From assembly GCA_902605865.1 (NCBI GenBank), contig CACLEJ010000005.1, positions 37,600 through 101,599 on the forward strand: DNA of 64,000 nucleotides. The letters run 5' to 3'. A program made the translations under genes and the position numbers. The notes under the pieces are model-generated. The model made no database searches. It was not told the origin of the DNA and saw only the letters and a list, made by a program, of their open reading frames with translations. Each line of letters opens with the position of its first letter. The first letter of the stretch is position 1. Of this stretch, positions 39,000-48,138 are shown one piece after another. Source of the stretch: an uncultured Pelagibacteraceae bacterium. Lineage in GTDB: Bacteria; Pseudomonadota; Alphaproteobacteria; Pelagibacterales; Pelagibacteraceae.

Positions 39000-40004
39000 T
39001 TAAGGTAAAAGAACGATTTTTGGTGAAGAGCAGCTTCCATCATGAATTTGTTTAAAGGCCTCTGCACCTTTCTTCAATTCTCTATACTCTATCCAGTCAA
39101 GTTTGCCAATTTGTCTATCAGCTAAAATTTTGATTGTATTTTCAAAATCTTTGTTAGTATAACAATATGTACCAATGAAAGTTACCTCTTGAAGTGTTGC
39201 TTTTCTAAAATTAAACTGTCCTGCTGGTTGGGTTAATCCAATATGAATTATTGTACCTCCAGGTTTAATAACCGATATAGCTTGTTGTCTTGAAACTTCT
39301 AAACCTACTGTATCAAATACAACATCAAAGCTGTCATTTTGTATTTCTTTGTCTGAGGGATTAACAAACTTACCATCAAAATATTTTGCGCATTCGCTTA
39401 GTCTCAGGTTATTGGGGTCAGACATAATGATATTTTTATTACCCTTAATTTTAGATAATATTAGCGAGCACAATAATCCAATCGCTCCGGCACCCTGAAC
39501 TAAAGTTCTGCACTCAGAAAGAGGTTTTTTAAGAGAGTTTTCTCCCATAAGTACAGCGTGTAGTGAGACTGCGGTTGGTTCAGCTATAGCCGCTTCATTA
39601 AGATCTAAATGATCTGGCACCTCATATATATTTTGATTAGGAGAAGAAACCAATTCTGCAAAAACTCCCTGTCTCTCGTAAGGTCTATTCATTCCTAGAA
39701 GAACTCTGTGTGGACAAAGATGTTCTCGCCCACTTATGCAATATTCACACTTTCCACATGTTATTAAGGGATTTAATACAACATTTTTTCCTTGGAATTT
39801 GCCATTTTGTATTACGCCACTCACCTCGTGACCAATTATTAATGGTGGTATACGTCTTTCATCTTTTCCATGATACGCGTGCATGTCAGATCCACATATT
39901 CCTGAAGCATGAACTTTTAATATACTCTCTCCACTTGTCTCCACAGGATCTTTTTCTTCTCTGTAAACCAATTCTTCAACGCCGGTATAAACTAAAGCTT
40001 TCAT
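39000..40004 (-). CDS. Zinc-dependent medium-chain alcohol dehydrogenase (MDR family)
   Basis: The protein has the catalytic zinc motif GICGSDMHAYHGKDERRIPPLIIGHEVSG near 36-64 and the structural zinc set CGKCEYCISGREHLC near 84-98. The NAD site VQGAGAIGLLCSLI follows near 170. It resembles sorbitol, threonine or galactitol-phosphate dehydrogenases; the alcohol oxidised cannot be fixed. At 334 residues it is complete. It ends the transcript of the upstream NCS1 permease (2-nt gap), so the permease may import its substrate or a precursor. Confidence 0.88.
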   Translation of the reverse strand: MKALVYTGVEELVYREEKDPVETSGESILKVHASGICGSDMHAYHGKDERRIPPLIIGHEVSGVIQNGKFQGKNVVLNPLITCGKCEYCISGREHLCPHRVLLGMNRPYERQGVFAELVSSPNQNIYEVPDHLDLNEAAIAEPTAVSLHAVLMGENSLKKPLSECRTLVQGAGAIGLLCSLILSKIKGNKNIIMSDPNNLRLSECAKYFDGKFVNPSDKEIQNDSFDVVFDTVGLEVSRQQAISVIKPGGTIIHIGLTQPAGQFNFRKATLQEVTFIGTYCYTNKDFENTIKILADRQIGKLDWIEYRELKKGAEAFKQIHDGSCSSPKIVLLP

Positions 40005-40006
40005 AA

Positions 40007-41458
40007 TTATTTTTCATCTAGAAGATAATATATAAAAAACGATACGACAAATCCTAATATCCAAGAAAATGATTTTATATCTGAGAAATTGATATTCCAT
40101 AATAATGAAAATGAGAAAATAAAACCTATAATAAGTGAATACACAGCTTTATAGTTCCAGCCATTTGAATACATATATTCATTTCCATCCCTCAAAAAAA
40201 ACAGATCTTTATGATTTACTCTCCCTTTTTTCACCAGATAGTAATCAGCAATTATTATTGCAAAAGTTGGACCAAAAAATGCTGCAAGGCTATCGATAAT
40301 ATTTATTACACCTACTTGACTTAAAATAGACGGCCACAAACCTCCAGCAATAAAACCAATTATTAAAATTAATACTCCAGAAGTTTTGAGATCTAGATTA
40401 TTAGGAATAAAATTTATTATACTATTTTGCGTAGGGACATAATTAGAAATTAAATTTGTAGACAGTGACGAAAAAATTATAAAAACTAGAACAAACACAG
40501 TTAAGCCAGTATTATTTAATTTTCCAATAATATCCATTGGCTTAGTTAATATTTGATCAACAACAATAAGCTTTTGATTTAAAACAACATCTACACCAAC
40601 AACTATAGATGTTGCTAAAAATGAAAACAAAATCATATTTAAAAAAAGATTTAAGTTTCCTAATTTTAGATCTTTTTCTGTTTTAACATACCTAGAAAAA
40701 TCTCCAAAATTTAACAACACAATTGAGAAGTAAGAGAAAATTGTACCCGTTAAAACTACAAAAGGTAACACGTTAGATTTTGAAAAAAAATTTCCATCTG
40801 TTGTATTTGATTTAAGGGACTGAAAAATTTGTATGTGATTTTCAGAAGTTAAAATTAAAAAAAAAATTAACAAACCTAGGTAAACAAAGATGGCTGAAAA
40901 CTGCAAAAATCTTTGATTAAACCTTTGTCCATTTGTAAATAAAAAGTATTGAATAACAAAAGTTAGTATTAATGAAGTCCAATCAATAATATTTAATCCA
41001 AGAAAAAAAGCTAAAAAAAATTGACCATCTAGAATTTGACTATCTAGGTTATAGTAAATAAATATTCTTATTAGATATGTAATTGATTTTGATATGAAAA
41101 ATGTTTGAATACCAAACATAAATACTCCTATAATAGATCTTAAAAGACTAAAATATTTGGCTCCATTTAAACCCATAGACATTCTAAGCATGACAGGAAA
41201 AGGTAATCCGTGCTTTTGTGATGGTTTACCGATCAATGATACAAAAAAATAAATTAAGACAGATGCGGCTAATGAAGAAGTTAAGACCAGCACAGTACTA
41301 AGATTATATATTAAATATAAGGAGGCTATTAACGCAAATCCTGCGATGGTTTGGATGCTATTAGCCCAAAAGCAAAATAAATCAATTGATGTCCATGTTT
41401 TATTGCTTGGGTTAACTGTGGCTAATTCAAAATTTTTTAATTCTATATTCTGACTCAC
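40007..41458 (-). CDS. NCS1 family permease (nucleobase, allantoin, hydantoin or thiamine type)
   Basis: A 483-residue inner-membrane protein with about 12 hydrophobic helices. Helix 1 has WTSIDLFCFWANSIQTIAGFALIAS and the next loop GKPSQKHGLPFPVMLRMSMGLNG, both NCS1 hallmarks. NFGDFSRYV marks the sixth-helix region. NCS1 proteins are sodium- or proton-coupled importers of purines, pyrimidines, allantoin, hydantoins or thiamine. The start is a GTG at 41458 with AAGG about 10 nt upstream. It pairs with the zinc dehydrogenase. Confidence 0.85.
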   Translation of the reverse strand: MSQNIELKNFELATVNPSNKTWTSIDLFCFWANSIQTIAGFALIASLYLIYNLSTVLVLTSSLAASVLIYFFVSLIGKPSQKHGLPFPVMLRMSMGLNGAKYFSLLRSIIGVFMFGIQTFFISKSITYLIRIFIYYNLDSQILDGQFFLAFFLGLNIIDWTSLILTFVIQYFLFTNGQRFNQRFLQFSAIFVYLGLLIFFLILTSENHIQIFQSLKSNTTDGNFFSKSNVLPFVVLTGTIFSYFSIVLLNFGDFSRYVKTEKDLKLGNLNLFLNMILFSFLATSIVVGVDVVLNQKLIVVDQILTKPMDIIGKLNNTGLTVFVLVFIIFSSLSTNLISNYVPTQNSIINFIPNNLDLKTSGVLILIIGFIAGGLWPSILSQVGVINIIDSLAAFFGPTFAIIIADYYLVKKGRVNHKDLFFLRDGNEYMYSNGWNYKAVYSLIIGFIFSFSLLWNINFSDIKSFSWILGFVVSFFIYYLLDEK

Positions 41459-41523
41459 TAATGTAACCTTAAACTAAAATTTTTATATGTCTATAATTGT
41501 GATATCCATAATTTTGTAATTCA

Positions 41524-42417
41524 ATGAATTTTCTAAAAAACAATATTGGCTACGTTTCCATGTTCGTTGCAGTTATAGGCTTCGGATCAGGTCCACCGTT
41601 TGTGAAATTAGCATTACAGGAATTTTATGTAATGGATTTAATGGCAGTACGATTCTCTTTAGCATTTAGTTTGATGTTAATTTTTGCTTTGATCATGAGG
41701 GCAGATTTAAAAATAAAAAAAATTGGGTTTACTCCTTTCCTAATGGGTTTGTTAAATCCTTTTCTAGTTACTTTAAGTTTTCATATTGGTCTTCTACTAA
41801 CCTCACCAGTAAATGGAGTTGCTTTAATTAGCACTTTGCCAATATGGCAACCATTTGTTGCAAGACTTTTTTTAAAGGAAAAAATTGAAATAAAAGTAAT
41901 TATTGGAGCCTTTATAACAATTATTGGAACTTTAATTCTACTTACAAGTCAGACAAAATCAGGACAAGGAAATTATATAGGTGATTTAATAATTTTTTTA
42001 GGAATGATTTGCGTTTCTGTAAATGAAGTTTTAGGAAGAAGATTTATGCAAACTAGAGTTGATCAATTGGGAGTTAATACTTATCAATATTTTATTGGTG
42101 CTATACTATCTTTATTAGTTCTTTTTATAATTTGGCCAAACTCAAGTTTTGAATATCAAAATTATCTAAATTTTTCACCTCCAGTTTTAGCGGCTATAAC
42201 TTTATCTTGTATAACGTTTGGAGCATATTTATTTTATAATTTTGCTCTTAGAAGAGTCCCGGTAGGTAGAATTAGCTTGATGTATCCTTTAACAGGCCCT
42301 ATTGGTGCTACAATGTCTTGGTTGATAATCGACTCTCCGATTTCAACAAAGGTTTTTATATCTTTAGCAATAATATTAGTTGGAACTATTATACCTCAAA
42401 TTAATAAGTCTAGCTAA
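41524..42417 (+). CDS. EamA/DMT superfamily transporter
   Basis: The 297-residue protein has ten predicted helices in two EamA repeats (about 8-140 and 155-292), with GFGSGPPFVKLALQEF near the start and the repeat-ending TLPIWQPFVARLFLKEKI. Family members export amino acids or metabolites; direction and substrate are unknown. It is a single gene divergent from the NCS1 permease. Its stop codon overlaps the dctM stop on the opposite strand by 4 nt. Confidence 0.88.
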   Translation: MNFLKNNIGYVSMFVAVIGFGSGPPFVKLALQEFYVMDLMAVRFSLAFSLMLIFALIMRADLKIKKIGFTPFLMGLLNPFLVTLSFHIGLLLTSPVNGVALISTLPIWQPFVARLFLKEKIEIKVIIGAFITIIGTLILLTSQTKSGQGNYIGDLIIFLGMICVSVNEVLGRRFMQTRVDQLGVNTYQYFIGAILSLLVLFIIWPNSSFEYQNYLNFSPPVLAAITLSCITFGAYLFYNFALRRVPVGRISLMYPLTGPIGATMSWLIIDSPISTKVFISLAIILVGTIIPQINKSS

Positions 42418-43754
42418 GGTGATGGGTACATTACCCCAGGCAACCACAATGCTATTTTTGGAAATATTATAATTAATACTAGACCAATTACTTGGATAAC
42501 CATAAATTGCATCATGCCAAGATAAATATCTTTTAAATCCCACTCTGGAACTACACCTTTTAAGAAATAAGCAGATAATGCAACAGGAGGTGAAAGCCAG
42601 GCGGTTTGGAGATTAACGGCAACTAATATTGCAAACCATGTAAGATTAAACCCTAACTCTATTACTAAAGGTAATACAATTGGTAATACTATTAAAACTA
42701 TTGGTACCCACTCTAAAGGCCATCCCAATAAAAAAATAGCAGCCATTATAATTGCTAATATTACATATCTATTAACCTCTAAATTTAAAAGGAAATCAGT
42801 TAACAGAGATGGAGTTCCTAATTTTGAGAATACTGCTCCAAAAAAGTTCGATGCAGCAACTAAAAACATTATTAGAGCAGTAATCTCTAAAGTTTTTAAA
42901 AGAGCATCTTTCAAACCTGGTAGAGTTAATTTTTTATATGCAAGAGCAAGTAAGATCGCACCAAATGCTCCCATTCCAGCTCCTTCTGTTGGAGTGGCAA
43001 GACCAAATAGAATACTTCCTAACGCAAAAAAAACTAATCCTGCAGGAGGAATTAGTCCCATAATAAATTCATACCAAACCTTAGCCATATTGGTAGGTTG
43101 TTCGTTTACTGGTAAAACAGGACCAAGTTTTGGATTTAGATAACATCTTAAAGTTGTGTAAGCAGCATACAAACATGCTAGTAAAATTCCTGGCATTATT
43201 GCTGCAGCAAATAAATCTGTTACAGGAATTTCTAAGACAGGTCCCATCACAACTAACATAATGCTTGGAGGAATTAAAATTCCAAGAGTTCCACCAGCAC
43301 AGATTAAACCAGCTGAAAGTCTTGTATCATATCCAGTTCTGATCATGGTTTTACCAGCCATAATTCCTAAGATTGTTACAGATGCACCAACAATCCCAGT
43401 TGCAGCTGCAAAAATTGTTGAGACAAACATTACTGCATAAAATAATGCTCCTCTCGTCTTAGAAAGCATTAACTGAACTGCATTAAATAATCTCTCCATT
43501 AAACCTGCTTGTTCCATTAAAATTCCCATAAATATAAAGAGTGGTACGGCGGCGAGTGTATTCTCCGTCATTATCATATTGAACTGAAGTGTCATTAAGT
43601 AAAAGACTAATTTACCAAAACCCCAATATCCAAAAACAAGGCCTAAAAATATTAAAGTAAATGAAATTGGAAACCCAACAAAGATTGCAAATAACATGCA
43701 ACCAATCATTATTGCTCCGATTATTTCCGGGCTAAAGAAATCCATTATGGCCAT
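42414..43754 (-). CDS. dctM: TRAP transporter large permease (DctM)
   Basis: DctM is the sodium-driven transport subunit of the tripartite periplasmic transporter. About 12 to 13 helices are visible in 446 residues, with VPLFIFMGILMEQAGL, GIVGASVTILGIMAG and GLICAGGTLGILIPPSIMLVV. PTEGAGMGAFGAILLA and WLSPPVALSAYFLKGV follow, all DctM-type. It overlaps dctQ by 10 nt. Start at 43754 is used; an ATG three codons later is possible. Confidence 0.94.
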   Translation of the reverse strand: MAIMDFFSPEIIGAIMIGCMLFAIFVGFPISFTLIFLGLVFGYWGFGKLVFYLMTLQFNMIMTENTLAAVPLFIFMGILMEQAGLMERLFNAVQLMLSKTRGALFYAVMFVSTIFAAATGIVGASVTILGIMAGKTMIRTGYDTRLSAGLICAGGTLGILIPPSIMLVVMGPVLEIPVTDLFAAAIMPGILLACLYAAYTTLRCYLNPKLGPVLPVNEQPTNMAKVWYEFIMGLIPPAGLVFFALGSILFGLATPTEGAGMGAFGAILLALAYKKLTLPGLKDALLKTLEITALIMFLVAASNFFGAVFSKLGTPSLLTDFLLNLEVNRYVILAIIMAAIFLLGWPLEWVPIVLIVLPIVLPLVIELGFNLTWFAILVAVNLQTAWLSPPVALSAYFLKGVVPEWDLKDIYLGMMQFMVIQVIGLVLIIIFPKIALWLPGVMYPSP

Positions 43755-44401
43755 CTCCCTTTAACAAAAGCATAATAAGTTTTTAAAATTTCGGATACAC
43801 CTTGTACTAAAAGTAAAAATGCACCAATTGGCATACAACTTTTCAAAGGCCACATAATAGGCATCCATGTTGTATCCATGGCTCTTTGAATTCTAACTTT
43901 ACCACCTAAGCATTCTTCTAAATTTGATCTTCCACAAATTGAAGTATAGGCATAATCAAAGCTTACAAAGAAGAAGACTAAAAAACCTGGAATAAAAAAA
44001 ATTAAATATAAAAATAAATCTATTCTTGCTTGATTTTTAACTGACCAATTTCGATAAAGAAAATCAGCTCTAATATGAATACCTTTTGATAATGTATAGG
44101 CGGCTCCTAGCATAAATAAAGCACCTGCCAACATTCTACTTATGTCAAATGACCATAAAGTTGGTCTATTAAAAAAATGCCTTCCAATAACTTCATGGAT
44201 CATTGCATAAATCAGGAAAATAGTTAACCAAGCAAATATCTTGCCAGTAATCAACATTTTCGAGTCTATAAATTCTATTGTTTTTGCCATCCAAGGAGTC
44301 ATATCCTCTGGCATTTTTAAACTTGTTCTTCTTTCCGCTATAAGCTCATCTGTGATATCTAGATTTTCTTTAACTTTTGGTTCTGAGTCTTTATCAACCA
44401 T
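43745..44401 (-). CDS. dctQ: TRAP transporter small permease (DctQ)
   Basis: DctQ is the four-helix partner of DctM. The 218-residue protein has four hydrophobic segments after an N-terminal hydrophilic extension of about 45 residues, with the conserved pattern IHEVIGRHFFNRPTLWSFDISRMLAGALFMLGAAYTL and HIRADFLYR. It is separated from dctP by a hairpin, which may lower its expression relative to the binding protein. Confidence 0.9.
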   Translation of the reverse strand: MVDKDSEPKVKENLDITDELIAERRTSLKMPEDMTPWMAKTIEFIDSKMLITGKIFAWLTIFLIYAMIHEVIGRHFFNRPTLWSFDISRMLAGALFMLGAAYTLSKGIHIRADFLYRNWSVKNQARIDLFLYLIFFIPGFLVFFFVSFDYAYTSICGRSNLEECLGGKVRIQRAMDTTWMPIMWPLKSCMPIGAFLLLVQGVSEILKTYYAFVKGRWP

Positions 44402-44440
44402 TTAACAAGTATATTTATTTAAATTAAATTTGTAAAAAAA

Positions 44441-44465
44441 ACGGGGATTTTTAAACAATCCCCGT
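44441..44465 (-). terminator. Intrinsic terminator or attenuator between dctP and dctQ
   Basis: A perfect 7-bp stem ACGGGGA / TCCCCGT encloses an 11-nt loop, with A-run and T-run flanks extending the pairing. On the minus strand it is followed by a run of about seven T. It lies 13 nt after the dctP stop and 39 nt before the dctQ start, so it likely ends most dctP messages and stabilises their 3' ends. Confidence 0.75.
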
Positions 44466-44478
44466 TTTTATATTTTAC

Positions 44479-45567
44479 TTACTGTTGTGATGCGAATGCA
44501 GTTCCAATTGATGCATCAGATGTTTCCATTTGTGCAATAAAAGGTACTACGATTTTAGCATGTGCAGTCATGTGCTCATAAACTTCTTTAAAGAAAGCAT
44601 TTGATGCAGCATTCTTTTTAAGAGTCGCTTGAGCAGCGTTCATGTACTCAGTGAAATAATCCGCTGGTGTATCCCAAAGTTTTACACCGTGATTTTCAGT
44701 AAGGTCGATTAACGCTTTACCATTTTCTACAGCTCTATTAGTGATGTTTCTAGTGATCATCGCTTCAGATGCAACTTCCATTGCATATTTTTGATGGTCA
44801 GTTAAAGAATTATAAACATCTCCATTAATATAGATATCACCATTAACTACGTTTTGGTGTAATCCTTGTAGATAGTAGTTTTTAAGAACTTTTTGAAAAC
44901 CAAAAACTGAGTCTGGTTTTGGACAACACCATTCAGCAGCATCGATAGTTCCTTTTTCAAGTGCTGGTAATATATCACCACCTGATAAAGATACTGATGC
45001 AATACCGATATCTTTGTATGTTTGTCCTGGAATTCCTGGAGGAGTTCTAAATCTGTATTTTCTGAAATCATCCATATTTTTAATTGGCTCTTTGAACCAA
45101 CCCAATGCCTCAGGTCCTGATGATGCCATCACGAAACCTTTAACATTCATTCCCATTTCGCTCCATAATTGGTCGTATAATTCTTTACCACCATTATCGA
45201 AATACCAAGCTAACCAAGATTTAGTACTTAAACCAATTCCTCCACCAGCAACTGGCGATCCAAATAGCATCGCAGCTGGGTGATAGTTTGACCAGTAGTG
45301 AGTCCATGCTGCACCACCATCTACTAGACCTTTGTCAACAGCTTCTAGTGTTTCTTTCATACCAACAACTTCACCTTTAGAAAGAAGTTCAAATTTTAAC
45401 TCTCCACGAGTTAATTTTGTTACTCTGTCAGTCCACATTTTTACGATTTGTCCATCGTATGATGTTTTAGGAAAAGTAAGTTGGATTTTTAATGTTTTAG
45501 CAGAAGCTGATCCAATTACTGAAACTGCAAATACTAAAGCTAAAATCATTGAAGTGATTTTTTTCAT
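44479..45567 (-). CDS. dctP: TRAP transporter periplasmic substrate-binding protein (DctP)
   Basis: The 362-residue protein has a signal peptide cleaved after ASA (residue 23) and the TRAP ligand-binding fold. LQLTFPKTS-like IQLTFPKTSYDGQIV, KYRFRTPPGIPG with the family arginine, and ILPALEKGTIDAAEWCCPKPDSVFGF indicate the 2-oxoacid/mannitol-chloroaromatic DctP subgroup. The ligand itself cannot be named. A purine-rich AGAGAGGG lies about 7 nt before the ATG. Binding proteins of this type are usually very abundant in marine oligotrophs. Confidence 0.93.
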   Translation of the reverse strand: MKKITSMILALVFAVSVIGSASAKTLKIQLTFPKTSYDGQIVKMWTDRVTKLTRGELKFELLSKGEVVGMKETLEAVDKGLVDGGAAWTHYWSNYHPAAMLFGSPVAGGGIGLSTKSWLAWYFDNGGKELYDQLWSEMGMNVKGFVMASSGPEALGWFKEPIKNMDDFRKYRFRTPPGIPGQTYKDIGIASVSLSGGDILPALEKGTIDAAEWCCPKPDSVFGFQKVLKNYYLQGLHQNVVNGDIYINGDVYNSLTDHQKYAMEVASEAMITRNITNRAVENGKALIDLTENHGVKLWDTPADYFTEYMNAAQATLKKNAASNAFFKEVYEHMTAHAKIVVPFIAQMETSDASIGTAFASQQ

Positions 45568-45588
45568 TATTTATCCCTCTCTTTATTG

Positions 45589-45641
45589 TTATTAAGTCTT
45601 AATAATTGAGGAAGTAAAACTCATTGGTCGCCAAATGTAAA
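45589..45641 (-). promoter_or_regulatory. dctP promoter with inverted repeats in the spacer and leader
   Basis: On the minus strand TTTACA (45636-45641) and TTTACT (45613-45618) are 17 nt apart. Inside the spacer lies TTGG-CGA-CCAA (45624-45634), resembling a short operator. Just downstream, at the expected transcription start and leader, is a perfect 7-3-7 palindrome TTATTAA-GAC-TTAATAA (45589-45605). Repeats in these positions suggest repressor control of the TRAP genes, but AT-rich palindromes arise easily by chance. Confidence 0.38.
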
Positions 45642-45691
45642 ATGATTAATTGCTAAACTCTTAATTAATACAACTTGAGGTTTAATAGTAG

Positions 45692-46618
45692 CTATTTGTT
45701 ACCCTTAGGGTCAAAAGGATAATCCCAAGCATCTCCGCCAATTTTTTTAGATATACCTGAATAATCTGTTTCGCTATCACCTCCCTCACAAAATTCATTA
45801 AATATATCTAAGGCATGTTTTCCTAATGGTGTTGAAGCATTTACTGATTTCGCAGCATCATTAGCTAGTTTAAGATCTTTTGTCATCATTGCAGCTGAAA
45901 AACCAGGACGATATTTATTATTTGATGGAACACCATCAGTTAAATTAGGTAACGGAGTATAAGTTGATAATGCCCAATTATTTCCTGATGCATTCTTCAT
46001 GATTTCGTGAACTTTTTTTAAATCCATCTTAAGTCTTTTTGCCAACATTAAAGCTTCTGATGCAGCTATCATTGAAATTCCTAAAGACATATTATTACAA
46101 ATCTTTACTCCAACTCCACTTCCTTGTGGTCCTGCATGTAAAATTTTTTGTCCCATAATATCCATTAATGGTCTGGCTAAATTTACAGCCTCATCATCCC
46201 CACCAACTAAAAAATTTAATTTTCCAACTCTTGCTCCCATAACACCTCCAGTAACAGGTGCATCAATCATTTTAATTCCTCTTTTTTTTGCTTCCTTACC
46301 TAGTAGTAAAGAAGTTTCAATATCAATTGTTGAACAGTCAATTATTAGAGCATCTTTTGAAATTTTATCTATTATACCTTTATCTCCTAAAAATAGTGAT
46401 TTTACATGTTTACCTTCAGGCAACATTGAGATTACATAATTTGCCCCTTCAAGCACCTCATCTAATGAGTCAACAACATCTAAATTAGCTTCTTTAGCTT
46501 TTTGAATCATTTCTGGTGAGACATCGTAGGCTTTAACTTTTTTGCCAGCCTTAACTAGTTGGTCAGCCATTGGGTTACCCATGTTACCGACACCAATAAA
46601 TGCTATTTGATCTGTCAT
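45692..46618 (-). CDS. 3-hydroxyisobutyrate dehydrogenase family protein
   Basis: The protein shows the Rossmann start IAFIGVGNMGNPMADQLVKAGK, the substrate loop DAPVTGGVMGARVGKLNFLVGG near 119-140 and the catalytic lysine segment GSGVGVKICNNMSLG near 165-179. C-terminal KDLKLANDAAK is typical. At 308 residues it fits 3-hydroxyisobutyrate dehydrogenase (MmsB), which oxidises the valine intermediate to methylmalonate semialdehyde. An aldehyde dehydrogenase follows upstream with a 2-nt gap, suggesting a two-step alcohol-to-acid oxidation. Confidence 0.88.
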   Translation of the reverse strand: MTDQIAFIGVGNMGNPMADQLVKAGKKVKAYDVSPEMIQKAKEANLDVVDSLDEVLEGANYVISMLPEGKHVKSLFLGDKGIIDKISKDALIIDCSTIDIETSLLLGKEAKKRGIKMIDAPVTGGVMGARVGKLNFLVGGDDEAVNLARPLMDIMGQKILHAGPQGSGVGVKICNNMSLGISMIAASEALMLAKRLKMDLKKVHEIMKNASGNNWALSTYTPLPNLTDGVPSNNKYRPGFSAAMMTKDLKLANDAAKSVNASTPLGKHALDIFNEFCEGGDSETDYSGISKKIGGDAWDYPFDPKGNK

Positions 46619-46620
46619 TT

Positions 46621-48138
46621 TTAATTATCTATATTTGATTTTCCTCTATTAATCAAAACCGTTTTACTTTGAGTAAAATGATTAACCATGCTGTCAAATG
46701 CATACTCTTTTCCTAAGCCACTCATTTTTAATCCACCATATGAAACATTTGCTCTAGGCGCTACACATTGATTTACTTGAACAAAACCTGCCTCAATTTC
46801 CTCCACGAACTGTAAGGCTCTGGATAAATTTTGTGTCCACAATACTGCTGATAATCCAAATGGTGTATCATTTGCACTATTCATTACTTCATCAAATGTT
46901 TTAAATGGTATCGCACAAGCAACTGGACCAAAAATTTCTTCCTGACAAACTGGAGAACTAACTGGAACACCTGACATTAATGTAGGTTCGTAAAAGAAAC
47001 CGTTTCTATAATCACCACCTGTTAATTGATTACCACCATGCAAAACATTGGTTGTAGAGTTTTTTTTTGCAATATCCATATAATGCAAAGTTCGTTTCAG
47101 TTGTTCTTCAGAAATAATTGCTCCAATATCAGAACTTTCGTCTAGAGCATTTCCCATTTTTAATTTATTTAATTTTTCAACAGCTCCATCCAGTACTTTG
47201 TCATAAATTTTTTCCTGAATATAAACCCTTGAACCAGCAGTACATGCCTGTCCTTGTCGAGTATATCTCATACCATCAATAACCCCTTGAGTTGCAATAT
47301 CTAAATCTGCATCACTCATTATTATATTTGGATTTTTTCCTCCAAGCTCTAAAGTAACTGGGCATAATTTAGGAGCAGCTTTTTGTGCTATAATTTTTCC
47401 TACTGTAAAAGATCCTGTAAAAGTTACTTTTCTCACTTTTTCATGAGTTACCAGAGGTTCTCCACACTCTTCTCCATAGCCTGAAATTACATTTAAAACA
47501 CCAGGAGGAAGTTCTTGTTGAAATATCTCCGATAGTAGAAGAGCACAAAATGGAGCTTGTTCAGCTGTTTTTAAAACAACACTATTGCCTGCTACAATAG
47601 CTGGAGCGATTTTTGCTACTGTTAAAAATAATGGTGCATTCCAAGGGACGATTGCACAAACAACGCCAATTGGATCTCTAGTGGTGTAATGAATACTATT
47701 TGGAATATTGGTTGGATAATTTTCCCCTTTTAACTCTCCAGACAAACCAGCAAACATATTTGTAAGTTCAATTGAAGCACCTGTTTCTGGTATGGCCTGT
47801 GTTCTTAAAGCATTACCTGTATCTAATGATAATAAAGTTTCAATTTCTGACTTTCTTTCCTCTAATCTTTTTGCTCCAGCAGCAACCATTTTTCCTCTTT
47901 CCCTTGCTGGTATTTTTTTCCATTTTTGAAAAGCTTTGTGTGCTGACTCAACTGCAATATTAACATCATCTTTATTACATTGAGGAGCAGAACCGATATT
48001 GTCTCCTGTGCTTGGATTTAATACTGGTATCTTATTATTTGTTTGAGCAGATATTAGTTTACCATCAATTAAAATTTTATCAGTTAATCTTTTTGCATTA
48101 TTAATTGCTTGTTCAAGATTTTTTTCAAAGTTACTCAT
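46621..48138 (-). CDS. NAD(P)-dependent aldehyde dehydrogenase
   Basis: This ALDH superfamily enzyme oxidises an aldehyde to the acid. Key features are VPWNAPLFLTVAKIAPAIVAGN near 165, FTGSFTVGKII, the catalytic-base segment LELGGKNPN near 262 and the nucleophile segment QGQACTAGSRVY with cysteine near 297, then QEEIFGPVACAIPF. Length is 505 residues. It resembles betaine-aldehyde and similar dehydrogenases; methylmalonate-semialdehyde dehydrogenase is less likely. It overlaps the SDR gene by 8 nt. Confidence 0.9.
   Translation of the reverse strand: MSNFEKNLEQAINNAKRLTDKILIDGKLISAQTNNKIPVLNPSTGDNIGSAPQCNKDDVNIAVESAHKAFQKWKKIPARERGKMVAAGAKRLEERKSEIETLLSLDTGNALRTQAIPETGASIELTNMFAGLSGELKGENYPTNIPNSIHYTTRDPIGVVCAIVPWNAPLFLTVAKIAPAIVAGNSVVLKTAEQAPFCALLLSEIFQQELPPGVLNVISGYGEECGEPLVTHEKVRKVTFTGSFTVGKIIAQKAAPKLCPVTLELGGKNPNIIMSDADLDIATQGVIDGMRYTRQGQACTAGSRVYIQEKIYDKVLDGAVEKLNKLKMGNALDESSDIGAIISEEQLKRTLHYMDIAKKNSTTNVLHGGNQLTGGDYRNGFFYEPTLMSGVPVSSPVCQEEIFGPVACAIPFKTFDEVMNSANDTPFGLSAVLWTQNLSRALQFVEEIEAGFVQVNQCVAPRANVSYGGLKMSGLGKEYAFDSMVNHFTQSKTVLINRGKSNIDN

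Noticed and set aside
44847..45071. 74-codon frame inside dctP on the same strand
   Set aside because: It is a shifted frame within a complete, well-conserved binding protein; no start signals.
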